Positions 45,783 through 56,174 of a DNA stretch of 64,000 nucleotides are shown here, one piece after another (position 1 is the first letter of the stretch; every line of letters starts with the position of its first letter). The notes beneath the pieces were generated by a model. It had not been told where the DNA came from. It did no database searches and saw nothing but the letters and a program-made list of their open reading frames with translations. The position numbers were made by a program, and so were the translations under genes. Where the stretch lies: positions 735,001-799,000 of the forward strand of contig OX421508.1 in assembly GCA_949126835.1 (NCBI GenBank), written 5' to 3'. Source of the stretch: Anisus vortex. Its lineage: Eukaryota; Mollusca; Gastropoda; Planorbidae.

Positions 45783-46195
45783 TGATGACGTTTTTAACAT
45801 CAAAAATGAGACTGCGATAATTAATAGCCAACATGTTAGTTGCGTTAAGTTGTATTTAGATTGCCTTATAAAATAAATGAGTTAAGAGTTGCGGTTCTTG
45901 CCTATTCAAAAGCATTGTCCATAGATAAATAAAGACGCAAAACAAAAATTATTTTTCAGCGAGGAATAATTTTGGAAATAAAAAAATAGGTTATTCTTCA
46001 CGTCTGAGGTTCACAATTCATCGTTTTCATTTTTCGGAAATGAAATAAAATGTAATCCCCTACATCTTTTCTTACTCGCAGTACAACCAGTATCGCAGCA
46101 CACAGACTTGTTTTGTTTGTAAATGAACGAATAGGACCGGAAATGTTGTTACACTATGAACTTTTAGGTTCGCCATGCATGCATAATCATTAAGA
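45783..46195 (+). repeat. ~410-bp dispersed repeat, copy 1
   Basis: Resembles 54993-55405 along its whole length: 'gtttttaacatcaaa', 'gataattaata', 'cataaagacgcaaaac', 'aataggaccggaaatgttg', 'catgcatg.ataatcattaag'. Similarity is strong by eye with scattered changes. No frame and no clear terminal repeats. It may be a solo LTR or other non-autonomous element. It abuts the LINE fragment at 46195. Confidence 0.8.
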
Positions 46196-46445
46196 CTTGC
46201 ACATTGTTGTGATTATGCGTCAAATGCCTCCTTTAAAGCCCATTCTTCTCCCTTATGCAAGGACAAATGCATACAAGTGCTCTTTCTTCCCTAGTGGCAT
46301 TCGGGCATGGAATGGGTTGCCTGAACAAACGAGGAAAACCAGTAACTTAGCATCATTAACAAAAACTAATAATGCAGAACTAGACTCAGACCACAGATGA
46401 GCGTAGGACGCAATAATCTTCTATATAGAAAGGGCGTTTGTAATA
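46195..46445 (+). pseudogene. LINE 3'-terminal fragment
   Basis: The frame reads ARTNAYKCSFFPSGIRAWNG then LPEQTRKTS, the C-terminal signature of CR1/Jockey-like LINE ORF2 proteins (R.N.Y..SF.P.. IR.WN.LP). It is followed by the shared 3' untranslated segment 'gacgcaataatcttctatat'. The rest of the element is absent (5' truncation). Confidence 0.85.
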
Positions 46446-46559
46446 TATTAGTCTTGAAAATCCCTTTGTTCGAATGTTGTATATTTTTTCAGATACCATA
46501 AATACATTAATTGTTATCTTATATATTACTTTGATAATTAACTTGTCATTTTTGCCACC

Positions 46560-46795
46560 CTGTATCCCATCGTGACATCAGGTGTGCCCCAGATGTCATT
46601 GTCACATCAAAAAATGCCCAGAAGTCATTATGACATTAGATTTTAGATACGCCAACATGTCATTGTTCCATCAGATCACATTCACCATGTCACATTGACA
46701 TCGGGTGTAACACGCGGAGAGAGAGAGCGAATATCCAATTATGTCATCGTGACATCAGACATCCTCATCGTGTCATTGTGAGACCAGTTATGATC
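46560..46795. repeat. Degenerate palindromic 'tgtcatngtgacatca' repeats
   Basis: At least six imperfect copies of a motif related to 'atgtcattgtgacatcag'. Each is itself near-palindromic (TGTCA..TGACA). They lie 30-270 bases before the first kinase exon seen here. Confidence 0.6.
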
Positions 46796-46826
46796 TTTAA
46801 CGTTCTCCAATCTCTATCTGTTTCAG

Positions 46827-46874
46827 GCTTGTCTAAAAGACGGGATGTTATACAAACAGACAAGTTCCTTTAAT
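46827..46874 (+). CDS. DGKH: Type II diacylglycerol kinase exon, start of PH domain
   Basis: A 48-bp exon in phase 0 with acceptor 'ctatctgtttcag' and donor 'gtaagt'. It encodes ACLKDGMLYKQTSSFN, the beta-1 strand and first loop of a PH domain. Vertebrate diacylglycerol kinases eta and delta have a closely similar stretch here (..IKEG.L.KQ..SFQ). The next exon continues directly into RWKKRYFKL. Type II kinases phosphorylate diacylglycerol to phosphatidic acid; their PH domain contributes to membrane targeting. The exon is too short to be seen by frame length, and was found by splice sites plus similarity. The symbol is by closest family; eta versus delta cannot be decided from this segment. 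Confidence 0.85.
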
Positions 46875-47486
46875 GTAAGTACAGATTTCTTTTATCCAAG
46901 TTTTACTTGGGTTTTTTGTTTGTTTAATGTTTGCCTTTTGAGTGGCGAGATTTGCTGCAAAAAAAAAAAAATCAATCGCACCCGTCTCCAGTCAATATTG
47001 GTCAAAGGGACATGACCGAAAAAATATTTTCTCACCCGAGATACTGGATTGAATTATTCCCCTTTAATGAACATTGAATAAAGTCTGACTTCTTGCGTGC
47101 ATTTTTTTAATTGATGGGGAATTACAGGGGACGTAACCAAAATATTTTGTTCGGATCCAAAATCATTTATTGTATTACTGCCCTTAGATTGATATTCAGA
47201 AAAATGACCAATTTTTGTTTATTTCCTTGAAATGTTTTTGGCATTTTTATGGGCGTGGCTGGGAGGTGTAATAAAGGGGAGGGGCTGGGCTTTATGATTT
47301 TACTTATAGGTAAAACTACCCTGAAAAAATACTATTCATGCAAACGAAAACACCACCGGGGGAAAGCTATCAGGAGAGTCGTATTTTTTATTATTAATTC
47401 AAAACATTGCAGTCTACATTGGCTCTGGTTTAAATATTTCAATTTGAATTCATTTTAAAATGGTTTCTTCTGTTGTCCATTTCCAG
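46875..47486 (+). other. Kinase intron, 612 bp
   Basis: Begins gtaagt and ends tccatttccag. It is phase 0. It contains AT-rich unique-looking sequence and no recognised element. Confidence 0.8.
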
Positions 47487-47549
47487 AGGTGGAAAAAACG
47501 ATATTTCAAACTGAAAGGCAGGAGGTTGTATTACGCTAAGGATAGAAAG
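47487..47549 (+). CDS. DGKH: Type II diacylglycerol kinase exon, PH domain part 2
   Basis: A 63-bp exon (21 codons), phase 0 at both ends, with acceptor 'gtccatttccag' and donor 'gtgagt'. It encodes RWKKRYFKLKGRRLYYAKD followed by RK. This is the classic PH-domain signature W.KRYF.L.G..LYY, and it is very close to vertebrate DGK eta (RWKKRYFKLRGRTLYYAKD, from memory). The basic residues after beta-1 (K, K, R) sit where phosphoinositide-binding PH domains hold their ligand. It follows the 48-bp exon and precedes the 81-bp exon 12.2 kb downstream. Confidence 0.93.
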
Positions 47550-47637
47550 GTGAGTAGTTGTGAAGTGACATGGGCGGCTCATTACTTTTTTTTTCGCTCT
47601 TTCTTTCTTTCTTTCTTTCAATCTCTCACTCTCTCTT

Positions 47638-48310
47638 CCTACTTTAAGTCAGTCTATTATCTCTCTCCTTCTCTCGCGCCCTCTCTCTCTCTCTCCTCCT
47701 ACTTAAAGTCAGTCTATTATCTCTCTCCTTCTCTCGCGCCCTCTCTCTCTCTCTCTCCTCCTACTTAAAGTCAGTCTATTATCTCTCTCCTTCTCTCGCG
47801 CCCTCTCTCTCTCTCTCCTCCTACTTAAAGTCAGTCTATTATCTCTCTCCTTCTCTCGCGCCCTCTCTCTCTCTCTCCTCCTACTTAAAGTCAGTCTATT
47901 ATCTCTCTCCTTCTCTCGCGCCCTCTCTCTCTCTCTCTCCTCCTACTTAAAGTCAGTCTATTATCTCTCTCCTTCTCTCGCGCCCTCTCTCTCTCTCTCC
48001 TCCTACTTAAAGTCAGTCTATTATCTCTCTCCTTCTCTCGCGCCCTCTCTCTCTCTCTCCTCCTACTTAAAGTCAGTCTATTATCTCTCTCCTTCTCTCG
48101 CGCCCTCTCTCTCTCTCTCTCTTGCTTCCTCCTACTTAAAGTCAGTCTATTATCTCTCTCCTTCTCTCGCGCCCTCTCTCTCTCTCTCCTCCTACTTAAA
48201 GTCAGTCTATTATCTCTCTCCTTCTCTCGCGCCCTCTCTCTCTCTCTCTCTCTCTCTTGCTTCCTCCTACTTAAAGTCAGTCTATTATCTCTTATCTTTC
48301 TCTCTCGCCC
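47638..48310. repeat. ~60-bp minisatellite, ~11 copies
   Basis: Units of 'cctacttaaagtcagtctat' + 'tatctctctccttctctcgc' + 'gccc(tc)n'. Length varies with the (TC)n run, and two units carry an extra 'cttgcttc'. It starts about 90 bp after the kinase exon donor. Confidence 0.95.
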
Positions 48311-48360
48311 TCTCTCTCTCCCCCCTTTAGTTTTTTTACTCTCTTTCTTAGGGTACGATA

Positions 48361-48546
48361 TGGCTGGTGTACCGAAGGTCCTGGGTTCGAGTCCTGTTGA
48401 AGGCTAGAATTTGTTCTCTGATGAGACTTTAATTGGTGTAAAGTAAAGAAGGCTGGGCATTGTGTTGGCCACACAATCCCGTAATAAACCCTGGCCACGG
48501 AAACTTCAACGATCCTATGGATACATTTGGTCCGACTGGATCACGT
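48361..48546 (+). mobile_element. SINE family S1 copy in kinase intron
   Basis: Partial head 'ggctggtgtaccgaaggtcc' + 'tgggttcgagtcc', body 'aaagaaggctgggcattgtg', and 3' end 'tttggtccgactggatcacg'. It is in the sense orientation of the host gene. Confidence 0.8.
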
Positions 48547-48548
48547 GA

Positions 48549-49430
48549 CTCTCTTTCTCCCTTTTTTTACTCTCTCTTCTCTCTTTTCACTCTTTCTCGT
48601 CTTTCTCTTCTCTCTTTCTCTTCTATCTTTCTCTTCACTCTTTATCTTTTCTCTTCTCTCTTTCACTTTTCACTCTTTCTCTTTTTCTCTCTTTCTCTTT
48701 TCTCTCTCTCTTCTCTCTTTCTCTTCTCTCTTTTTCTTCTCTCATTCGCTTATCTCTTTCTTTTTTTCTCTTCTCTCTTCTCTCTTTCTATTCTCTCTTT
48801 TTCTTCTCTCATTCTCTTATCATTCTTTTTTTCTCTTCTCTCTTCTCTCTTTTCTTCTCTCTTATTCTTCTCACTTTCTCCGTTTTTTTTACTCTTTCTC
48901 TTATCTCTTCTGTCTTTCTCTTATCTCTTCTCTCTTTCTCTTCTCTCTTCTCTTTCTCTTCTCTCTTTCTCTTCTCTCTTCTCTTTCTTCTCTCTCTTTC
49001 TCTTCTCTCTTTTTCTTATTTCTTTCTCTTCTCTCTTTCTCTTCTCTCTTTCTCTTTTGTCTTACTGCCTTTTTTACTCTCTCTTATCTCTTCTCTCTTT
49101 CTCTCTTTCTCTTTTCACTCTTTCTCTTCTCTCTTTCTCTTTTCACTCTTTCTATTCTCTCTTTCTATCTTTCTCTTTTCTCTTCTCTCTTTCTCTTTTC
49201 ACTCTTTCTATTCTCTCATTCTATCTTTCTCTTTTCTCTTCTCTCTTTCTCTTTTCACTCTTTCTATTCTCTCTTTCTATCTTTCTCTTTTCTCTTCTCT
49301 CTTTCTCTTATCTCTTTCTCCCTTTTTTACTCTCTCTTTCTCTTATCTCTTCTCTCTTTCTCTCTTCTCTCTTTCTCTCTTCTCTCTTTCTCTTTTCTCT
49401 CTTTTTCTTCTCTCTAACCACATTCTTTTT
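48549..49430. repeat. CT-rich low-complexity tract (~0.9 kb)
   Basis: Almost pure pyrimidine on the + strand, built of 'ctctttctcttctct' variants with higher-order blocks of about 65-75 bp around 49100-49310. Such tracts can form triplex DNA. The Leu/Phe/Ser-rich frames are artefacts. Confidence 0.95.
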
Positions 49431-50254
49431 ACTTTGTTTTTAAATGTTCCATCCAACTTCGCACTGAACTTAAAATTAAAATATAGGTCACCACTACACT
49501 ATATCCATTAGTCCATGAGTTCGTGTGAAATCAATCACCAGTTTTTTCCTTCTTCTTGTTTATTTTCACTCCTTACTATCCCAATTTCTGCCTCTAATTG
49601 ATGTAAAATTTGGTTTAAAACACAAAACTTTTAGACCATCTGTAATAGTGACACAATTAGTCTTTGATATCATCGTAGTATGTTTACTATATATGTTTGC
49701 TATAGACTCTTGGACTATTTGACCGATCACAATAAAAGCTAAATACATTTCGTTGTTGCAATCTTAAAAAACGAAAAGTTCTCCCGCTTTGTGCCTTCAG
49801 TTGTAGCCAGGATTATTATAAATTATAATACACTCAAGCAACGCCTTAGCACTTACGACTACTAATCAGGGCCCTCGAGAGAAAAAAAAGTTGCCGGTAC
49901 GAGATATTTTCTGGGCCCCCCCGCCGGCCCACATTTTTTTGTAACACTAGTCATATCTAGATGATTTATTTATATTACATACGTTTGAAAAATCAGGAAC
50001 CTTTTTTAAAGGCACTGTGGACCATTTTGTGAAACTGTTATAAGTGTTACCATTTACCATTAGAGTGTAATAATTTCAATCACATCCTTACAGGTCTACT
50101 ACAAGAATACTTTAATCAAGTACATAGTTCTTAGTTTAAATTATTGTAATTGTTCCTGCGCTTCAGTAGGCCTATTGATCTTGCAAATAATATTACAAAG
50201 ATGTGTAAAACGGGAAAAGTTCCTCTCACTGGTTATTGATTATTTATGTCCTAT
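49431..50254. other. Intronic, no feature recognised
   Basis: AT-rich sequence with no exon, tandem repeat or element that I can name. Confidence 0.45.
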
Positions 50255-50335
50255 AGTGACTCTAGTGTTTCTAGGTTTAGTGATTTAACTATTGGTGTTA
50301 CTCTTGTCAGTCGTAAATATTCACCAGTAATGTAT
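50255..50335 (-). mobile_element. LINE fragment, minus strand
   Basis: 'ctaggtttagtgatttaact' and 'ctcttgtcagtcgtaaa' match 56452-56515, which encodes part of a LINE RT C-terminus on the minus strand. Confidence 0.6.
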
Positions 50336-50610
50336 ATTGTGTAGTCAAATGTAAGGTTAGTCTAGATCTGCTGTGGCAATACAGTTGACACATATTTTTT
50401 TTTGTACAGACTCTTCCCAGAATAAATTTTGTTAAATGACAAAAAAAAAGTGTTTTAAATTTTCAATACATTTGTCTAAAATGTTGATGCCTTCAATCTC
50501 CACTCTTGGCTACCGCACAGGAAATCATTAAAGTGTAAAAGGATCGACTAACTAGTTTGACTGCCATACTAGTACCGATTTGCAGCGACATAGAGTATTT
50601 AGGCCTAGGC

Positions 50611-51601
50611 CAAGGGTCGGCAACCTTTTGCTAATAGTGTGCCAAACTAGGATTTTAAAATCATTCTGCGTACCAACAGCCCGAAAGTCAACCTGCTCTA
50701 TTATATATTACTCTTGTCCAATTATATATATATATTCATTAAGCGGTGTGGAGACATTGTAATCATACAAACTGGGTAGTTAATATAATGTTTAAAAATG
50801 TACACATTTTATTATAAATTCTTTAGTCATATAATATTAGATCTATATTATTTTCAACTAACTTACACAATCTGATAATTTTAAAATTATAAATTGTAAG
50901 AGCCATTAAAGTTTTTATTAAAGAAAAATTTGAAACATATTGGAAATATTAGAGCAAAAAACAAAAAAAAAACAAATACAAAACGGGTTAATTATCTCCC
51001 TTTTATAAAAAAAAATTAAAAAAAAAAATCCACATTTCATTCTATAGTGATAGTGATAGTGATTCCCCCCAAAAAAGGTATGTTTTTTTAATATAACTCA
51101 TATTAGTCAACTTTTTAATTATAATTTATTTTTGTTTAAAATTCAACTTGCTTTATTTTAAATGGTCATTATCCCTTCACTTTAAAAAAAAAATATCCAC
51201 ATCTAAGACGGTTGTATATGAATAAATGTGTTATGAAAACAAGAGTCTATAAATTTGAAAGTCTTGTCTTTGTTCATAAAACTCCCCTCTATCTTTCTTA
51301 ATATATGCCATAAATTAGGGAATAACAAGTAGTTAAGTGTTTTGAAATTGATTTAAGGTGCGAGATTTGTCCAGTTTCAATGAATATAAATTCCAATGGT
51401 CGAACAATTCAAGTGCTGTTTGGCCACGTCCTTTTAACTCATTGAAATGTGCCGCTCGCCATTCAGAAACATCGGCTTCAACAGTTAGTGCCTCCTCATT
51501 CAATTATTGAAAAAAAATCAACAAGAAGCACCTTTTCGAGGTCTCTCGCGTGCCATCTAAAATCTAAAGGTCTCTCGCGTGCCTTAGGTAGCCGACCCCT
51601 G
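50611..51601. mobile_element. hAT-type non-autonomous element (family M), 991 bp
   Basis: Left end CAAGGGTCGGCAACC, right end ggtaGCCGACCCCTG. Flanking 8-mers gcctaggc (50603-50610) and gccgaggc (51602-51609) differ at one base, consistent with an aged hAT target duplication. The interior shares 'gtgtgccaaactagg..cgtaccaacag' with other family M copies but has a longer AT-rich middle. No transposase frame. Confidence 0.82.
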
Positions 51602-52089
51602 GCCGAGGCTACTAAGCTAACAGGGAGAACTGTAAGCCTGTAGGTCATAGGCTCATATGTCTATATTTGTAAGTGTCTCTGGAGAAAATAAAATAAAAAA
51701 GAGATCCTAAATGTTATCGAAAATAAATTGGCCACATTTTACAATTAGAGTTATAGGCTTCTTTGCAAATTTAACAAAATGTTCAAGTACACATTCAAAG
51801 AATACCAAAATAATGGGCCCTTAGTGCCACGCGAGATTGTAGGAGGTTTTGGTGCCTCTTCTCTTGGCTTTATTGCAACAATTAAAAATACTTGCGTGAT
51901 TGACAATTTAATTTTAAATTTCAATATTCATGGGCCCCCTAAACTCTTATGGGCCCCGGTACGGCGTACCGACTGTACCCCCCTCTCGTGGGGCCTGCTA
52001 CTAATAACAAAGTCACACAAACTTGCATGGGCTGTCTTTTAGTGTACAGACCTTGTTTCTCTTACAAGCATTACATGTTAAATACTAGA

Positions 52090-52400
52090 ACGTGTAATAT
52101 ATAATGTAAGAAATTCTAATGTAGAAATACAACACAATAACAGACTGTTGCAATGCTCTGATAAACATAAGGAAAAAAATACTTTCCTTATTCCTTATGC
52201 GAGAACAAATGCATATAAGTACTCTTTCTTCCCGAGTGGCATTCGGGCATGGAATGGGTTGCCTGAACAAACCAGGAAAACCAGGAACTTAACATTATTT
52301 AAACACTAAACGAAATGCAGAACTAGACTCAAACCACGGATATGCGTAAGTAGGACGCAATAATCTTCTTTATTGAAGGAGCGTCTGTAATGTATAAGAT
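52090..52400 (+). pseudogene. LINE C-terminus and 3' end
   Basis: The frame reads, with breaks, VEIQHNN..LQC.DKHKEKNTF, then YARTNAYKYSFFPSGIRAWN and LPEQTRKTRNL. This is the end of a CR1/Jockey-like ORF2. The 3' sequence 'aggacgcaataatcttcttt' is shared with the other copies, and the element ends in 'tataagataagat', a short tandem tail. Confidence 0.85.
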
Positions 52401-53290
52401 AAGATGTGGTATAGTAATTCATCTAGAAAAACATACTGCACTGTGTCCACGCCAACACGACTCCAGGAAAAGCAGATCATGTGAAACCCAACTAATAGGC
52501 TTAATAGATGACTTGTCTAAGGGATTAGATAATAAAAACCAAATTGATGCTATATTACTAGATTACTTTTATTACTAGACTTTTCTAAAGCATTTTAATC
52601 AAGTTCACCATACTAGTTTATTGAAAAAAAAAACTTAAATTTCTGGTTTCTTAAATCAATGGATTCAGGACTTTCTTATAGGTAAAGAACGAACTGTGAT
52701 AATTAATGGCTCTAAATCATCACCAATAACAGTAAACTCAGGAGTTCCACAAGGAACTGTTCTAGGGACCCTACCATTTCTAATTTATATTAATGACTTA
52801 CCCAATTGGATCAACACACGAACAAAAGTAAGGTTTATTTGCAGATGATTGCATAATTTATAGAATAATAAAGACAGAAAAAAGATAGTGAACTCTTACA
52901 ATAATAGTAATAATAATAATGGTCATTTCATATAGCGCTTCTATCCAAGCTATTAAATTTAGCATGCTCAGTGCGCTCTTGGTGTGAATTGCAGTGGCAG
53001 ATAAATTAGCCAAAGAGAAAGGTTTCTAAGTTCTTTTTAAAAGACTTTCTTGTCCCAGATTCTCTCAGTGTCTGAGATAAACTGTTCCATAGAGAAGACC
53101 TAGATGAAATACAAAAAATGGGATTCTAACTGGAGTATGTCTTTTCGCCCAGAGAAGTATCAACTGATAAAAGTATCCAAGAAAAAGAAACAAATAATAA
53201 CAAACTACTTTATTCATGGTAAAGACTGAAACTAAAAATGCAAAGTACTTAAGGGTGTCATATAAATATAACACTTATTGGGACTCTCTT
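52400..53290 (+). pseudogene. LINE reverse transcriptase pseudogene, interrupted
   Basis: Recognisable RT pieces in shifting frames: 'SCETQLIGLIDDLSKGLDNK' and 'DAILLD..FSKAF' (motif A region); '[20 protein letters not shown]' (motif B region, 52741-52803); 'FADDCIIYR' (the YADD/FADD catalytic motif, 52840-52866, after a frameshift); then, beyond a nested insertion, 'DLDEIQKWDSNWSMSFRPEK' (53098-53158) and 'KKKKQIITNYFIHGK'. Stops and frameshifts make it inactive. The family matches CR1/Jockey-type LINEs. The C-terminal piece at 52090 lies upstream, so the two are separate insertions. Confidence 0.88.
52905..53096 (+). mobile_element. Short repeat nested in the LINE RT (S2-like core)
   Basis: Starts with (taa)n and 'tatagcgcttctatccaagc', 'agcatgctcagtgcgctc', matching the body of the S2 SINE at 63640-63690. 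It separates the FADD part from the DLDEIQKW part of the LINE, which would otherwise be contiguous. No tRNA-like head is visible in this copy. Confidence 0.75.
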
Positions 53291-53348
53291 AAAGATATGC
53301 AGATAGATAGAAAGAAAAATAGCTAATCGATAGATAGATAAATACGTA

Positions 53349-53433
53349 GAATGGTAGGTAAGTTGGTAGGTAGAATGGTAGGTAAGTTGGTAGGTAGAAT
53401 GGTAGGTAAGTTGGTAGGTAGAATGGTAGGTAT
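53349..53433. repeat. 24-bp minisatellite, ~3.5 copies
   Basis: Units 'agaatggtaggtaagttgg' + 'taggt', next to a (GATA)n stretch. Confidence 0.92.
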
Positions 53434-53974
53434 GTGCTTCATCAGCTAGTTAGGTAGATAGATTTCAGGCAACGGCTAAAATTCTTCTAGACCTTTTGTT
53501 ATCCCAGTGTCGGCCTAATCTCTTAAGGCTGTGTACTGCAGTACATTTTAGGGGTATTCAACTCGGGTACTGATTTTTAGGTTTTATTTAATTAAATAAG
53601 TTCAACCATTTCTGTATACAAAAATGTCGCTCTTATAGTAAAAAGCGCAATAGTTGTTTTTTTTATTGTTTTTTTTTTAAATGGTGTGTATGTTAGGGCA
53701 GTGGGGCGGACCGGTTTACATCATAGAAGGGGCGTTTCTCACCATTTAAAGATTTTTGGTTTGGAGTGGGTGAGTGTGGGGCCCCTCTCCCTCCCCTTTT
53801 CGCCATTGCTAATCAATACTCCAACAATGGCACTTATCAGTTATCGCTGTGATATTATCGAGCTGTAGGCGAGGGTCCTTCTGTTTGCTCTCTTAATGAG
53901 CTCGTGGGGGGTGGAGAGATACACGAGTTTTCATTGGCGGCCGAGTATGGGCTCGTCGTGGACTTCTACTGGGC
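53434..53974. other. Intronic, no feature recognised
   Basis: Unique-looking sequence. The short frame near 53686 shows no recognisable family. Confidence 0.45.
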
Positions 53975-54290
53975 TGTCTGTGTTTAACTCGTGCTTGTCT
54001 GTGTTTAAATCGTGCTTGTCTGTGTATAAATCGTGCTTGTCTGTGTTTAAATCGTGCTTATCTGTGTTTAACTCGTGCTTGTCTGTGTTTAACTCGTGCT
54101 TGTCTGTGTTTAATTCGTGCTTGTCTGTGTATAAATCGTTTCTTGTCTGTGTTTAACTCGTTTTTTGTCTGTGTTTAAATCGTTTCTTGTCTGTGTATAA
54201 ATCGTTTCTTGTCTGTATTTAAATCCTTTCTTGTCTGTATTTAAATCCTTTCTTGTGTGTGTTTAAATTGTTTCTTGTATGTGACACATA
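53975..54290. repeat. 21-bp minisatellite, ~15 copies
   Basis: Units of 'tgtctgtgtttaactcgtgct' that change along the array to '..aaatcgtttct' and '..aaatcctttct', a gradient of variants from left to right. Confidence 0.93.
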
Positions 54291-54992
54291 AAGCCAGTAG
54301 TAACTGAAAGTTTTGACTTATGCCAAGACCAGTAAGAGTATGTTTATCTGTTAATCAATTGGTCCAGTTTTGTGATTCCACTAGTTGTTTTATTCAATAG
54401 TTTATGATCAATGGTATGTTTCTGTAGTCCTGTGTATTTGTGAGTGTTCTTTAAAGTTTTATTTCTTTCTCTTCTGCCCTTGCTGGATCAACATTCTGGG
54501 TGAACTGGGGCACCGTTTTACACGCTGAAAAAACAACTGACCGTTACTTGGCAAAAGGGTTGATGATTTGGAACTTTGCGGTTAAGGGGACGTACATAAA
54601 TGACGTCGCGAATCTAGAAGTTGAAGATAGTCAAACGTGTGTGACAATATACAAGAGGAGGGGTTGCTTAATCAATTTGACATTATTTAATTTAAAAAAA
54701 AGAAATCATCTTTATATGAGATTTCCATTTTAACAATTTTCACTAAATAAACTACAGTTATATAAAATACGTAGGCCTACCTATATGTTCATGACAATTC
54801 AAGTAAATTGAAACATTGACAAGTCTTAATGAGGCTTGACTTTTTCAATAAGTTTATCGTATTGATGAACTTCCGGTTTACTTCCGGCAACACAATAATG
54901 CTTTTGTTGGTGTTTTGCAATTAATTTCAACCTCGAATGCCAGTTCTGGTCTTTTAGAAAAATACAAAGGCTACAAGATTATTTAAGAGGAA
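54291..54992. other. Intronic, no gene supported
   Basis: Includes a 77-residue frame at 54500-54733 with no recognised family and no conserved context. AT-rich flanks. Confidence 0.45.
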
Positions 54993-55405
54993 TCCGTTTT
55001 TAACATCAAAAGTGAGTAGGCGATAATTAATACTCGAAGTGTTAGTCGCGTTAAGTTAAATTTAGTTATTTATAAAATACATTAGTCAAGAGTAGCGGTT
55101 CTTGATATCCAAAAACTATATCTATAGATACATAAAGACGCAAAACAGAAATTCTTTTACATCAAGCAATACATTTGGGAATAAAAATAAGTGATTCTTC
55201 ACAATACATCGTTTTCTTTTGGCAACATCTTTTGGAAACGAAATAAAATGTAATTCTCTACATATTTTCTTACTCACAGTACAACCAGAGACACAGCACA
55301 CAAGACATGTTTTGTTAGTAAACGAATGAATAGGACCGGAAATGTTGGTAGACTATGAACTCTTAGGTTCACCATGCATGTATAATCATTAAGACTTTGT
55401 CAATG
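54993..55405 (+). repeat. ~410-bp dispersed repeat, copy 2
   Basis: Same element as 45783-46195, in the same orientation and 9.2 kb apart. It shares 'aataggaccggaaatgttg' and 'cataaagacgcaaaac' among many blocks. No coding capacity. Confidence 0.8.
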
Positions 55406-55818
55406 CTAATATTGGAAGGGGATTGTGTGGTTTGTTACGTCATTGATATACAGCCTAAAACTATACATACCAAGAATTGGAAAGACTCCAAATAGCCCCG
55501 ACCAGCTACACCCCAGTTATTCCCCCTTGTGACTCCTCCCCCCTCTCTCTCCCCTTCTTCCACTATAACAAGTGAGTTCTGTCTGTGAGTATGTTCACTC
55601 TGTGTGTTGTGATGGCTGTAACGGCTTATTTCCCTTGACGGTCATGAATTACGTTCCCCTTATTTAACTCTCCCATAAAAATGGCGCGAGAGGACACCGG
55701 CGAAGACACACACAAAATAACAAACTAAACGAACGACAACTTGTATACTTCCTCTCTGACACTGTCTAAGAGTTCTTTACCCTTTGGAACTTGCAGAAAT
55801 TATTGGAAGAAGTCTCTA
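55406..55818. other. Intronic, no feature recognised
   Basis: Mixed sequence with pyrimidine-rich stretches near 55527-55560. No exon seen. Confidence 0.45.
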
Positions 55819-56052
55819 TATGCGCTGGAATCATTAGTAGGGCTATTCTATTTCTTCTATGCGCTGGAATCATTAGTAGGGCTATTCTATTTCTTCTATG
55901 CGCTGGAATCATTAGTAGGGCTATTCTATTTCTTCTATGCGCTGGAATCATTAGTAGGGCTATTCTATTTCTTCTATGCGCTGGAATCATTAGTAGGGCT
56001 ATTCTATTTCTTCTATGCGCTGGAATCATTAGTAGGGCTATTCTATTTCTTC
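55819..56052. repeat. 39-bp minisatellite, 6 copies
   Basis: Six apparently perfect 39-bp copies starting 'tatgcgctggaatcattagt' and ending 'ctatttcttc'. Unrelated in sequence to the 39-bp array at 4935. Identity suggests recent growth. Confidence 0.96.
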
Positions 56053-56174
56053 ATACGGCTCAATCGTTCATGATAGACAACTTTGTTGCGGGAAAAGTTT
56101 CAGTTCGAGTCTAGCCTCGCAACACAATCTGGGTTTTCTAAAGTGATCTACACTTGCACACTTTTTTACCTGTA

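Noticed and set aside
48460..49443. A 327-residue Leu/Phe/Ser-rich 'membrane protein'
   Set aside because: Translation of a CT-rich low-complexity tract inside a kinase intron.
54500..54733. A 77-residue frame
   Set aside because: No family, no splice sites, biased toward AT-rich codons at its end, and it lies inside the kinase intron.
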